Shown piece by piece: positions 50,569-60,584 of a stretch of 64,000 nt of DNA; position 1 is the first letter of the stretch; every line of letters starts with the position of its first letter. Source of the stretch: an uncultured Oscillospiraceae bacterium (GTDB lineage: Bacteria; Bacillota; Clostridia; Oscillospirales; Acutalibacteraceae). The position numbers and the translations under genes were made by a program. The stretch is from NCBI GenBank assembly GCA_958366985.1, contig CATXDC010000001.1, positions 276,386-340,385 of the forward strand, given 5' to 3'. The notes under the pieces were generated by a model. The model did no database searches. It had not been told where the DNA came from and was given only the letters and a program-made list of their open reading frames with translations.

Positions 50569-52785
50569 TTATTTTGAAAGGCTGAGTGTCTCGCCTTTTT
50601 TAAGAATTACTTTGAGTCCATGTTCAGTTTTCTCTGTTTTGCCTCCGGTAATTTCCAGTCCGTCAACAGGGGTGCGAAGAATAAATTCCACGTCGTTTTC
50701 CGCTTCAAACTTAGCATTCTTGAGGCTCGAGTTTTCAATCTCCGCAGAGACAAGTACACCGCCCCATCCCCTGAGAGTTTTAAAGGAGACATTATTCCAC
50801 CTTTTGGGCAAAGCAGGGAAAAGTTCATAATATCCGTTCTCAGAATAAAGCATCATTTCCTGAAGGACATCCTGAGCGCAGAAGTTGCCTTCAAGAGTAA
50901 AGGGTCGATAAGAAAATGAGGAGTAACCCTGTTTTGTGTAATCTCCATTTAAATGGAATGTATTGACCGAGCAGAAATACTTCCAGAATATCTCAAGATA
51001 TTTAAGTGCTTCATCACCGTTTTTGGCAACAGTGAAAAATTCACCTATCCATGTTATGGAATATCCCGTATAAAGTTTTGAACCAAGTTCTACAGCTCTC
51101 GCTATTGTAGCATCAATGATTTGTCTATCTCTATCATTTGAATAGTCGAGAAGTCTTAAGGGATGTATCGACATAGCATGGGACTGATGACGGTGAGATT
51201 CGTTTAAATCCTCATCACGGGAAATGCGAAGAATATTTTTGTCATTGACTGCAAGAGGACGGAGTTTACTGAGAGTATCTGTCCAAAGGGTTTTATCGGC
51301 TTCTTTTTCCAATATACCTGCAAGGCGTTTAAGAGAAGTGAAGATATAAAGAAGCATCGCTTCATCATAATTGGAATTGGGTTTCAAAAACGCCTTTAAG
51401 GTATTATCGTGAATTTCGGGAGAACTCGAAATCGGCAGAACATAATATCCCTTTTCATCCTCCTTTAAAAGCGAAAGGATAAAGCGTGCCGACTGCTCCA
51501 TATACGGATATGCAATCTTTTCGAGAAATTCTCTGTCCCCTGTATAAGTATAATATCTTTCAAAAGACTGGCAGAGCCACATCTGATTTGTAGGAGAAAG
51601 TGAGTACATTGCCCAGCCGCCCATGGCGTATCCGTCTATATCCATAACCGACGGCAGACAAATGCCTTCTGCTCCGTAAAAGCTCTTTGCAAACTCTGCG
51701 GCTCTGTCTTTAAGAGAATACAGATAATCTATAAAGCTTTCACCCTGTTCAAGATGATTTGCTTTAAGATAACTGTAATAGGTCATCTGAGTATTAAGGT
51801 CGTGGTGATAATCACCTTTCCAAGGCGGAAGCAATTTATCATCGCAGGCAGTCCAGAGTCCCTGTAAGGGCATGGGATAACATCCCTTGCGTGAAGCAGA
51901 ACCCAAAAGGTAATTGCCCATATTATAACGGTTCTGAATATAGTCATCGGGAACATTTATAGATGATTTATTATTATAATCTTCCCACCACTTTTTATGG
52001 CTTTCAAAAAGGTTATCATAGCCCTTCTCCAAAGCCTCGACAACTGTATTTAAGAGAACTTTTTTCAGTTCCTTAGCGCTTTGGCAGTAATAGGCATAAT
52101 AAGCCATCTCATAAAATTCGCCTTTTTTCTCATAGGCAACAGCAACGCCGTAGCAGTCGTTATCATTAAGAGTCTGAATGAAATATTTTACAAAAAGGTT
52201 CTGCTTCTTTTCCTCTCCGAATTGTGCAGGAGGATATTTTACGTTTTTAAGTTTACCTGCAACAGCACCTTTAAAGTTTAATTTACCGAAAATACTGTCA
52301 AATGCAGACTTTTTACCGAATTTCGGATTGACAATAGTAAGCTTTAAATCCTCAGCGTTGGTTTTTGCCATACCAACTTTTTCAGTTGCATGAGTATAGG
52401 TTTTAAACCAGATATTATCGCAGGTATAGGTGCTTTCGGCTGTTTCCATATTAAGCTCAAAACAGCTCCGGCTGCCGCTGCCGATTTCCAGCTCCAATCT
52501 GCCCGTAGGAAGCTTTGTAGGCGTAGGTTTGTTATAGGGTAAATCAAAGGTTTTCCATATAGATTTTGTATCCCCTTCATGTGCCCATTTTACAAGGTTT
52601 GCATATGTAAATCCTTCTGTTTTTTCAGGGGAGCCGCTTCGGTCCCATATATCTCCTCGGTCAAGGGAGAGCACAAGCTTTTTAGCATCTCCAAACAGCA
52701 AACAGCCCATTTCTCCGTTGCCCATGGGGATACCTTCATCCCACCTGTCTATCTTTCTGTCAATGGTAAGTTTATATGGTTCCAT
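50569..52785 (-). CDS. GH95-like glycoside hydrolase
   Basis: The 738-residue protein has the family 95 layout: an N-terminal sandwich starting with GIPMGNGEMGCLLFGD (about residue 19), then a helical barrel with LQGLWTACDDKLLPPW (about 309), the HHDLNTQMTYY segment (about 326), HRHQSHAMSIHPLRLL (about 531) and FTLEGNFCAQDVLQEMM (about 638). In alpha-L-fucosidases of family 95 the middle segment carries two catalytic Asn; here the first position reads Asp. It may act on alpha-fucose or alpha-galactose units. No signal peptide, so cytoplasmic. Confidence 0.75.
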   Translation of the reverse strand: MEPYKLTIDRKIDRWDEGIPMGNGEMGCLLFGDAKKLVLSLDRGDIWDRSGSPEKTEGFTYANLVKWAHEGDTKSIWKTFDLPYNKPTPTKLPTGRLELEIGSGSRSCFELNMETAESTYTCDNIWFKTYTHATEKVGMAKTNAEDLKLTIVNPKFGKKSAFDSIFGKLNFKGAVAGKLKNVKYPPAQFGEEKKQNLFVKYFIQTLNDNDCYGVAVAYEKKGEFYEMAYYAYYCQSAKELKKVLLNTVVEALEKGYDNLFESHKKWWEDYNNKSSINVPDDYIQNRYNMGNYLLGSASRKGCYPMPLQGLWTACDDKLLPPWKGDYHHDLNTQMTYYSYLKANHLEQGESFIDYLYSLKDRAAEFAKSFYGAEGICLPSVMDIDGYAMGGWAMYSLSPTNQMWLCQSFERYYTYTGDREFLEKIAYPYMEQSARFILSLLKEDEKGYYVLPISSSPEIHDNTLKAFLKPNSNYDEAMLLYIFTSLKRLAGILEKEADKTLWTDTLSKLRPLAVNDKNILRISRDEDLNESHRHQSHAMSIHPLRLLDYSNDRDRQIIDATIARAVELGSKLYTGYSITWIGEFFTVAKNGDEALKYLEIFWKYFCSVNTFHLNGDYTKQGYSSFSYRPFTLEGNFCAQDVLQEMMLYSENGYYELFPALPKRWNNVSFKTLRGWGGVLVSAEIENSSLKNAKFEAENDVEFILRTPVDGLEITGGKTEKTEHGLKVILKKGETLSLSK

Positions 52786-52813
52786 GTTTTTCCTCCGCCT
52801 TTCTGCTGTCTAT

Positions 52814-52841
52814 ATGATAACAGCCTGACTGTTCAGGTCAA
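52814..52841 (-). promoter_or_regulatory. Promoter of the GH95-like gene with internal palindrome
   Basis: On the minus strand TTGACC (52836-52841), a 16-base spacer and TATCAT (52814-52819). The spacer contains AACAGCCTGACTGTT (52819-52833), whose arms form a 5-base inverted repeat. Confidence 0.5.
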
Positions 52842-52843
52842 TG

Positions 52844-52873
52844 TACAATATTATTCTTTTTTGTAATATTGTA
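52844..52873. repeat. 10-bp inverted repeat upstream of the GH95-like promoter
   Basis: TACAATATTA (52844-52853) and TAATATTGTA (52864-52873) are perfect complements around a 10-base loop. It lies just upstream of the promoter and has no T tract on the transcribed strand, so an operator is likelier than a terminator. Confidence 0.5.
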
Positions 52874-52888
52874 TTGCTTTTAAAAACT

Positions 52889-55123
52889 TTATTTTCTTCC
52901 GATTTGATCAAATGGAATCTGCTCAAAATCAGGATTTTCACTGAGTATTTTTGAATCGGTTTTAAATACATAAACTCCGTTTTCAGCGTCCTCAAACTGT
53001 TTAAGTGCACTTCTGAGTTTATAAGTACCGTTATTACTTACATCGGAATATTTTTTTACACTGTCTGCCACAAATCCCATATCGCCTTTTTCGCTTATGA
53101 TGATATTATTCTTCACAACCGAACCAGCAGGATTTACGGCAAATCCCGGATCATCCTCACGGCTGTAATCCTGATGCATTTTATCTATTCCCTCATATTT
53201 ATGACCCCATTTTTCATTAAGGGCTTTTGCCTCTTCATATGACTGCCAAAGTCTGCTGTCGGGATCTTTGCAGTTTTTCGCATACCAGCCGTCGTTATGA
53301 TAACCGTCATAGGCTCTGTCATCATAATTGAAAACACTGCCTGAATTTATAACAAGGTTATTGGTAATTGTATTGTCTCTTCCGCCGCCTACAAGAATGG
53401 CATAGCCGGGAATATTGACAAGAATATTTCCGTGAGCAGTTTGTCCTGACGAGTTATCGTCAAAGTATATTCCGCTGGGAGTAAACTCTCCAGAACCTAT
53501 ATCATAAATACAGTTATAACGTACAACGTTTCCGTATGTACTCAGACTGCTGCCGGTATAAATTGCACCTGCATCGGAAGACTGAAGAACTACATCGTGG
53601 ATATTATTGTATTCCATGATATTGTCATTACCGGTATAGTAAATTCCCATATGGGGAGCGTTGCATATTTCATTATGTGAAGCGGTATTTCCTACGCCGC
53701 TGATATTTACACCCGCAATATATGTCTTCTGAACCTGTCCGAAATCATGAAGATAACAGTTTTCTACAACATTTTCACTGGGAGTCAATGTCTCATTATC
53801 TCCGCCACCAAGAAGAACTGCATCCTTACCGATACTCTTAACTTCGCAGTTGACAATTTTATTTTTGCTGCCCTGTACATTTATTCCGCATCCGGCAGCG
53901 TTTTTAACGGTACAGTTTTCAGCATTGCAGTTAGTACCGGCAATTGTAACTCCGTCGCCTCTTGTACCCTGAACTGTCAGACCTTTTATATTTATATAAG
54001 ATGCTTTTTCCGTAATTTCAACAACACTTTTCGTAGTAACTGAAAGGCTTACGTCGCTCTCCTCAAGAGCTTTCGGAGGATAGAGATAAAGAATATTTGC
54101 CTCTCGGTCAATGTAGTATTCTCCGGGAGCATCAAGCTCTTCAAAAACGTTATAGAAATAATAATCGCAATCCTCTTTAAAACCGTAAGGGCTGCAATAT
54201 TTTGTTGTAAGACTCTTTTTAGCGTCATCAATTTTTGCTATGGGAGTTGACATATCTGCCCAGTCCCAGTAGAAATATCCGAATGCCCAAACGTCGTCAA
54301 GAGTTTTCCATTCTTTTACCCTTTTATATGTATCGTCATCCATTACAAAAGTACCGCCACGCTGGTTTCTTCTCTGAGTCCATGTTTCATCAAGAGGTCC
54401 GGGAGCGTTGGGCTCATGAGCATCCCCTATATCGAGCACTTCTCCGGTTTTAAGATTGCCTTCGTTGGGATAACGTGCCAATGTAAGTCTTGCATCGTTA
54501 AAAAACAGCTCGCACTGATTAGGGCCTGTGGTATCTCCGTCATAATACTCAGCTGTATTAAATGCGCCCAAAGCATAGAGGATTCCGTAATCGTCCTTTG
54601 TCAGATTATATTTTGACAAATCAACCATTTTAACGTTTTTAACAGCGTCTTCTGACAGTCTTTCAGCCGCTTCACCGCTTACATTCTCAAAATCCTCCGC
54701 CTTTAAAGTGACTCCGCCGTTAAGAATCACTTCTCCGTCGCCGTATGCGGCATAAGTGATTGGTTTACCCTCACTGCCGGAATCTTTTTCATCGAAAACG
54801 AGATTTTTCTCATTATAGTTACCGGCCATTATGGAGACAGTAAGACCTTTTTCCGGTACATCGTCCTTGGCTATACGCTCACGGACTGTTTGCTGAGCTT
54901 TACCGATAGTTTTAAAAGCTTCATTGGGGCTTGTACCTGAATTACTATCATCGCCGTTTACTGAAACATAATAATCTCCCTGCACTTTTTGCTCAGCCTC
55001 CACCGATTTTTTGGAAAGGTTTGACGGAGATGCAATTTTACTGTAATTGTTTCCGCATCCCGCAAATGCTGCCATAAGCACTACCGCAAGCATAAGCGCT
55101 GTGAATCTTCGGAAAATTTTCAT
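52889..55123 (-). CDS. Right-handed beta-helix lipoprotein (polysaccharide-active, unspecified)
   Basis: The 744-residue protein starts with a lipoprotein signal peptide ending in FAGCG (Cys about residue 22), then YYVSVNGDDSNSGTSPNEAF (about 50), the mark of DUF1565-type carbohydrate proteins, and a long set of beta-helix coils from about residue 340 to 580, rich in short units with I/V-N-N-C. The fold is shared by pectate lyases, alginate lyases and some galactosidases, and I see no family-specific catalytic site. The ATG at 55123 begins the signal peptide; the upstream frame is not used. Confidence 0.8.
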   Translation of the reverse strand: MKIFRRFTALMLAVVLMAAFAGCGNNYSKIASPSNLSKKSVEAEQKVQGDYYVSVNGDDSNSGTSPNEAFKTIGKAQQTVRERIAKDDVPEKGLTVSIMAGNYNEKNLVFDEKDSGSEGKPITYAAYGDGEVILNGGVTLKAEDFENVSGEAAERLSEDAVKNVKMVDLSKYNLTKDDYGILYALGAFNTAEYYDGDTTGPNQCELFFNDARLTLARYPNEGNLKTGEVLDIGDAHEPNAPGPLDETWTQRRNQRGGTFVMDDDTYKRVKEWKTLDDVWAFGYFYWDWADMSTPIAKIDDAKKSLTTKYCSPYGFKEDCDYYFYNVFEELDAPGEYYIDREANILYLYPPKALEESDVSLSVTTKSVVEITEKASYINIKGLTVQGTRGDGVTIAGTNCNAENCTVKNAAGCGINVQGSKNKIVNCEVKSIGKDAVLLGGGDNETLTPSENVVENCYLHDFGQVQKTYIAGVNISGVGNTASHNEICNAPHMGIYYTGNDNIMEYNNIHDVVLQSSDAGAIYTGSSLSTYGNVVRYNCIYDIGSGEFTPSGIYFDDNSSGQTAHGNILVNIPGYAILVGGGRDNTITNNLVINSGSVFNYDDRAYDGYHNDGWYAKNCKDPDSRLWQSYEEAKALNEKWGHKYEGIDKMHQDYSREDDPGFAVNPAGSVVKNNIIISEKGDMGFVADSVKKYSDVSNNGTYKLRSALKQFEDAENGVYVFKTDSKILSENPDFEQIPFDQIGRK

Positions 55124-55307
55124 AAAAACACCGCTTTCTTTAAAATCATCGAACAAAATATTCGCCTGTTTATTTGAAAAATTATAACATTCTGACAGAT
55201 GCAAAAACAGGTAAAAAAATCACAGTTTTTGCTCTCATTATTTTTAAATAGTACATTTTTTCTTTAGAATGATTTTGGATAGAATTTTCTGCTTACGTTC
55301 GTATTAT

Positions 55308-57044
55308 TTATTTATCCATCCTGAACCATGCGGCATCATTCGACGCTACTGTAACGGTATACTCTCCGTCAGCAAATGCTTTTTCGTCAGTAAACTGATT
55401 TATAATTTCTCCCTCTACTGACAAAATGAATTTACGTGGATGTTTTGAAGAATTAAAAAGAAAATATTCTCTGCCGGAATCTGTATCGGTAATACCCATT
55501 GAATAATCTTCATTAAATTCGGCAGCAATTCTCGGCGCTGAAAGAATTTTATCCATGATTTTATCATCGTAAGCGTTTAATGTGCAAAGTCTATCTCCGC
55601 TTAATACCATTCCTCCGCTTGCCCTTACAAAAGCCGCTGCATAACGGTACATTGCTTCACGAGAACGTTTTCTCCTTACGTTTCTGAAAAACGGAAGCTT
55701 TGCTTTAAATCCGGTGACAATATCAGTCTGAACAAGACAGTCAGGGTCATTAATCCAAAGACGATTATGCATCCAGTTCCTGTGAAAGCACTGACTTGCA
55801 AGGCTCTTTACAGTACCGATATTACGGTCAATATCCGCCGTTACTCTCATACCGTTTACAGCGCCTATGGAAGGCCACATGGGAGCATTACAGCCAAGGA
55901 GATATGTATCAGGCCCGCAGGCTTCCCAAAGAGCTTCCATTCCCATTCTATAAGCTTCAACACTTGTTACATCCTTTTTGAAGCGGACACCAAAGGGCAG
56001 CGCTCCCCATGCGTTTGCATCAAGTTTAAAGTAATCCACTTTCCACTCGTTTTTCATTACAGAGAAAACGTGCTTAAGATATTTGACTGCTTCCGGATGA
56101 GTGGGATCGAGAAAATACCATGGAGCATCACGCCATCCCTTAAAAGTTACATCGGCAGTACAAAGCGGCTTACCGTTTTCATCCTTTATAAACCAGTCAG
56201 GATGTTCCTTTAAAAGCTCACTTTTCTCCGAAGCAATAAAAGGAGCAACCCATATTGCAGGTTCGCAGCCTGCTTCTCTTATTTCAAGACAAATATCTTT
56301 CATCTTCTTAGGAAATTTCTTTGTCTGCAAAAGCCAGTCGCCCATATGAGGCTGATAACCGTCGTCAATTTGGATATACTTAAGAGCCGGATATTTTTTC
56401 TTTATGACCGCCATGTTTTCCATAATTGCATCCTGGGTTACCTCCGGTCCGTAACAATACCAGCTGCACCAGCCGTCAGGTACTTCTCTGAACGGTATTG
56501 TGGGATGATTGGCAGTGAGATAAGAAGCAAATTTTTCCAAAACTCTGTTTTTATCTGTTCCCTCTATTACAACATAACTTTCAATACCAAGGGATGAATT
56601 CGCCTGAACCTCTCTTCCCTCGATTATCTGAACAAGCTGAAGTTTTTCCTGATTTATTCTTATCTCAGAAGTATAACTCCGACAGCTGGAAGCTCCGAGA
56701 AGCCACACTCTGCCTTTTTCCGAAAACCATACATAGTTATAGCCTATAAAAAATCCTTTTGTTTGCGGCAGCTTATAATGATCCTTATCCATACTGCCGA
56801 GATTTTCCGATATATCACTAAGCTTTACGTAAGTGGAAGCAAGCTTCTGATATCCCTCACAGTAAACCAATGCTTCTTTTGAAAATCCAAGTTCAGATAT
56901 ATCTTTTTCGTAAACAACAGCTTCCTTTATCTTTATCGGAGCATTAGATGAATTTACAATTTTTGCAAAGTGTTCCCCGTCCTTTTTAAATTCCTCCACA
57001 TAAATTTCAGAGTCCCTGCTGAGATTTACAATTTTTCCGTCCAT
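55308..57044 (-). CDS. GH36-like alpha-galactosidase / alpha-N-acetylgalactosaminidase
   Basis: The 578-residue protein has the family 36 barrel: DGWCSWYCYGPEV (about residue 190), IQIDDGYQPHMGDW (about 222), PAIWVAPFIASEKSELL (about 261), YFKLDANAWG with the likely nucleophile Asp (about 341) and VTADIDRNIG with the likely acid/base Asp (about 403). It is shorter than the alpha-galactosidase at 2758 and lacks its SCASGGGRCD loop, so it belongs to a different subgroup. No signal peptide. It is the first gene of the unit that continues with the beta-helix protein. Confidence 0.82.
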   Translation of the reverse strand: MDGKIVNLSRDSEIYVEEFKKDGEHFAKIVNSSNAPIKIKEAVVYEKDISELGFSKEALVYCEGYQKLASTYVKLSDISENLGSMDKDHYKLPQTKGFFIGYNYVWFSEKGRVWLLGASSCRSYTSEIRINQEKLQLVQIIEGREVQANSSLGIESYVVIEGTDKNRVLEKFASYLTANHPTIPFREVPDGWCSWYCYGPEVTQDAIMENMAVIKKKYPALKYIQIDDGYQPHMGDWLLQTKKFPKKMKDICLEIREAGCEPAIWVAPFIASEKSELLKEHPDWFIKDENGKPLCTADVTFKGWRDAPWYFLDPTHPEAVKYLKHVFSVMKNEWKVDYFKLDANAWGALPFGVRFKKDVTSVEAYRMGMEALWEACGPDTYLLGCNAPMWPSIGAVNGMRVTADIDRNIGTVKSLASQCFHRNWMHNRLWINDPDCLVQTDIVTGFKAKLPFFRNVRRKRSREAMYRYAAAFVRASGGMVLSGDRLCTLNAYDDKIMDKILSAPRIAAEFNEDYSMGITDTDSGREYFLFNSSKHPRKFILSVEGEIINQFTDEKAFADGEYTVTVASNDAAWFRMDK

Positions 57045-57404
57045 GTTTATCCCATCTTTCTTGAAAACATTATTTTACATCCGATACTTTATAGGCTCTT
57101 ATCAGCCCATAATTTTTAACTGGGTTTAATTATATCATAGGGCATATGCTTAAAGAATATCAAAAAAGGCATTTTTAATAACATTAATTGACATTTTTAA
57201 AATAATTTTATATCAGAATAAAATTTAATATTTCGACACCACAATTGCACGAATTTGATTAAAATAACCTGTAAAATTCTGTACTTTTATAAATACTGCA
57301 AAATATATTGACAACATTTTGGAATTAGTTTAGTATTTTAATAAATTCAAACTGCGGATTTGGAAAAAAGCATTTTGATTTCAACAATAAAGTGAGGGTT
57401 TGCA
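57045..57404. promoter_or_regulatory. Divergent control region between the GH36-like and GH38 genes
   Basis: No gene is seen. Toward GH38 the promoter at 57308-57336 is clear. Toward the GH36-like gene a TATAAT box on the minus strand (57129-57134) lies about 85 bases before the ATG, with only a weak -35. The rest (57150-57300) is very AT-rich. Confidence 0.55.
57308..57336 (+). promoter_or_regulatory. Promoter of the GH38 gene
   Basis: TTGACA (57308-57313), a 17-base spacer and TAGTAT (57331-57336). GTGAGGG precedes the ATG. Confidence 0.65.
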
Positions 57405-60365
57405 ATGAAAAAAATAATATCCCCCATAGCTATTAAAAAGGGTAAGGAAACAGCAAAAGAGCTTTTGGAAAACAAAGCATATACGATAATATCCGAAAAC
57501 TTAAGCTGTACAGGATACGTAACAAAGGAACCTGTAAGCTTTGATGAAAAAACTACAGGAACAGAAAAAACAATAAAAGTAAACGACAAATGGGCTGAAA
57601 ATGTTTTTGACTGCGCATGGTTCCATATTACAGGCCAAATCCCCAAAGAATATGAAGCGTCGGGAATTGTATTCCTCATTAATTGCGGCGGTGAGGGCCT
57701 TATATACGACAGATACGGTGAGCCAAAACAGGCTATCACCTGTTATGCATCAAACTTCGATTATTCTTTAGGTAAACCTGTAAAAAGGGTTGTTTTAAAC
57801 AACAATCTTACTGACGGCAGAGAGGTTGATTTCTGGATTGACGCAGGAGCCAACGATCTTTTCGGCAACATGAAAAAAGAATCACGTTTCAGTCAGTTAT
57901 GTATAGCCAGGGAAAATAAGGAAATAAGAGCTCTTAGCTATGACCTTGAAACCCTTTGCTATGTCTATGAAAGCAGCGATGACAAGGAATTTAAAAAAGT
58001 AATTTTAGACGCTGTAAAGCGTGTGCTTCCAAAGACAAAAGAAATAAATGAAAAAACAGCGTCAGAATGCAGAAATATGCTTAAGCCCATTCTTGAAACC
58101 AAAAATGACGGCGATAATGTTTTTGAATACAGTGCAGTAGGTCATGCACATCTTGACCTTGCATGGCTTTGGCCCATAAGAGAAAGCAAAAGAAAAGCCG
58201 CAAGAACCTTTACCAATCAGTTCACCAATATTAACAGATACGACGATTACATTTTCGGAGCTTCTCAGGCACAGCTGTATCAATGGGTCAAGGAGAGTTA
58301 CCCGTCAGTTTACGATAAAGTTCTCGAACTTGCCAAAACTCCTCGCTGGGATGTTCAAGGAGCTACTTGGGTAGAAATGGACAGCAACCTCATAAGCGGC
58401 GAAAGCATGATAAGACAGTTCTATTACGGCAAAAGATTTTTCAGAGACGAATTCGGCCAGGATATGAAAATCTTCTGGGTTCCCGACAGCTTTGGTTATT
58501 CAGCATGTATTCCTCAGGTAATGAAGCTTGCTGACGTCCCCTATTTCCTCACTCAAAAAATGAGCTGGAACACCGTTACTAAATTCCCCTATCACACTTT
58601 CAAATGGCAGGGTCTTGACGGCAGCGAGGTGTTCGCCCATATGCTGCCTGAAGATACATATAACGGTCCCTGCCGTGCTGATAGAATAATTTTCGGTGAA
58701 AAGAATTTCCAGGAGCGCAAAATCTCCAACAAATCAATGATGCTCTACGGAATAGGCGACGGCGGAGCAGGTCCCGGCTTTGAACACATTGAACGTCTCC
58801 ACCGTTACAAAGATTTAAAATCAGTACCAAGAGTAAAACCTGAAAAAGCTCTCGATTTCTTCAAAAAAGCCGACGATAAAATAACCCCCTATCCCACATA
58901 TAGAGGAGAGCTTTATCTCGAAAAGCACAGAGGAACTTATACCACTCAGTCCAAAAACAAAAAATTCAACCGCAAATGTGAATTCGCTCTGAAAAACTAT
59001 GAATACCTTCTCTGCATGGCAGAAAAGAACGGAATAATTCCTCCCATCTCCTCCGAGGAGCTTGACGAAATCTGGAAAGAAATTTTACTGTATCAATTCC
59101 ATGACATCCTTCCCGGCTCTTCAATAAACAGAGTTTACGAAGAAAGCGTTGCAAGATACGAAGTAATATATAAAAAACTCTCAGACGCTATAATGTATTT
59201 ATCAGCAAAGCTTACATCGGACAAAGTTTTATGTAATTTTAACTCCTACCCTTGCGAAACTTCCGTTAAAAACGGCAACAACTGGATTAAACTTACTGTT
59301 CCTCCTATGGGATGTCGGAAAGTATCTGACGGTGAAGAAATAAAAAGATTCTCCACTGAGGCTACTCCCAATACAATTGAAAACGACCGTGTAAAAATCC
59401 AGTTTAAAAATGGAGTAATTGTTTCCTATTACGACAAACTGCTGAAAAAAGAGTTTACAGACCACAAAAAGCCTATGGGTGTATTCTCAGTTTACCACGA
59501 CATCGGCGACTGCTGGGATATTCAGCCCCACAGCTATTACAAAATCAAAAAGAACGCCGTATGCACATCATTCAGCACAGGCAAAGACGGTCCGGAAGCT
59601 TACGCCAAAATATCCTTTAAAGTCGGCAAAACTACTATCAATGAAAAAATTACAATTACTGACAGCAGTCCAATGGCGGTATTTGATATTGACATTGACT
59701 GCCATCAGAAAAATCGCATGCTGAGGGTTGCTTTCCCCACATGTATTAAATCAGACAAGTGCAGCTTTAATATCCAATTTGGCCACATTGAAAGAAAAAC
59801 TACGGAAAATACACCTGCTGAAAAAGCTCAGTTTGAGGTTTCAGGTCAGAAATTCGCAGATCTTTCAGATAACAATATGGGTATTTCAGTTATCAACGAC
59901 TGCAAGTACGGATTCCGCTGTAAGGGCAGCGTTATTGATGTTAACCTTATCAGAAGCCCCCTGGGAGGTCCCGGTAAAAATGTGGATCAGGGACAGCATA
60001 AAATAAGACTTGCACTTTTCCCCCACAGCGGAAACCTCGGCTCGGAAACATACAAACAGGCTTATCTGTTTAATAATCCCCTCGTTGAAGTGCAGGGTGA
60101 AAGCGACAAGGCTCTGCTCCCCGATTACACAAGCGACAATGAAAACATTGTTCTTGAAACAGTTAAATCACCCATTGATAAAAACGGTCTTATACTGCGT
60201 TTTTATAACAGCAGCAATGAAATGCAGACTGCAAATATCTCATTGAGCGAATATATTCCTCACAGTATTGTAAACATCCTTGAGGAAAAAATCGGAGATA
60301 TGTCCGACAGCAAAATCACCCTCAAACCCTTTGAGCTTATCAATATCAGATTCATCCGTAAATAA
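57405..60365 (+). CDS. Alpha-mannosidase, glycoside hydrolase family 38
   Basis: The 986-residue enzyme is close to the length of other bacterial family 38 proteins (about 1000). It has an N-terminal part, the zinc site HAHLDLAWLWPIRESKRK (about residue 247), FWVPDSFGYSA with the likely nucleophile Asp (about 361), LYGIGDGGAGPGFEHIERL (about 447) and the C-terminal beta-rich domains that end near 980. It removes alpha-mannose from N-glycan type chains. There is no signal peptide, so it works inside the cell. The gene is divergent from the GH36-like unit and is followed by its own terminator. Confidence 0.93.
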   Translation: MKKIISPIAIKKGKETAKELLENKAYTIISENLSCTGYVTKEPVSFDEKTTGTEKTIKVNDKWAENVFDCAWFHITGQIPKEYEASGIVFLINCGGEGLIYDRYGEPKQAITCYASNFDYSLGKPVKRVVLNNNLTDGREVDFWIDAGANDLFGNMKKESRFSQLCIARENKEIRALSYDLETLCYVYESSDDKEFKKVILDAVKRVLPKTKEINEKTASECRNMLKPILETKNDGDNVFEYSAVGHAHLDLAWLWPIRESKRKAARTFTNQFTNINRYDDYIFGASQAQLYQWVKESYPSVYDKVLELAKTPRWDVQGATWVEMDSNLISGESMIRQFYYGKRFFRDEFGQDMKIFWVPDSFGYSACIPQVMKLADVPYFLTQKMSWNTVTKFPYHTFKWQGLDGSEVFAHMLPEDTYNGPCRADRIIFGEKNFQERKISNKSMMLYGIGDGGAGPGFEHIERLHRYKDLKSVPRVKPEKALDFFKKADDKITPYPTYRGELYLEKHRGTYTTQSKNKKFNRKCEFALKNYEYLLCMAEKNGIIPPISSEELDEIWKEILLYQFHDILPGSSINRVYEESVARYEVIYKKLSDAIMYLSAKLTSDKVLCNFNSYPCETSVKNGNNWIKLTVPPMGCRKVSDGEEIKRFSTEATPNTIENDRVKIQFKNGVIVSYYDKLLKKEFTDHKKPMGVFSVYHDIGDCWDIQPHSYYKIKKNAVCTSFSTGKDGPEAYAKISFKVGKTTINEKITITDSSPMAVFDIDIDCHQKNRMLRVAFPTCIKSDKCSFNIQFGHIERKTTENTPAEKAQFEVSGQKFADLSDNNMGISVINDCKYGFRCKGSVIDVNLIRSPLGGPGKNVDQGQHKIRLALFPHSGNLGSETYKQAYLFNNPLVEVQGESDKALLPDYTSDNENIVLETVKSPIDKNGLILRFYNSSNEMQTANISLSEYIPHSIVNILEEKIGDMSDSKITLKPFELINIRFIRK

Positions 60366-60390
60366 GCGACCTTTTAAAACTGCAATTTAA

Positions 60391-60438
60391 AAAAATACAG
60401 CAGGCTTTGTTTATTCGCAAAGTTCTGCTGTATTTTTT
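60391..60438 (+). terminator. GH38 terminator
   Basis: AAAAATACAGCAG (60391-60403) pairs with CTGCTGTATTTTT (60425-60437), with further pairing inside the loop. Confidence 0.8.
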
Positions 60439-60542
60439 ATTGGGTAATTAATTTATAAATGCCAAATTCCCGAAGTTAAATATCAAATTAACTAAAACAC
60501 ATCATTTTTAGGCAAAAATTTAATATAAATCTACAATCCTCA

Positions 60543-60560
60543 TTGATATAATAATATCAA
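60543..60560 (+). promoter_or_regulatory. Probable -10 region of the PL8-type gene inside a palindrome
   Basis: TTGATAT (60543-60549) and ATATCAA (60554-60560) form a 7-base inverted repeat that covers the TATAAT box at 60547-60552. A repressor bound here would hide the -10 box. I see no good -35. Confidence 0.5.
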
Positions 60561-60584
60561 ATATAAACATATGAGGTAAGAAAA

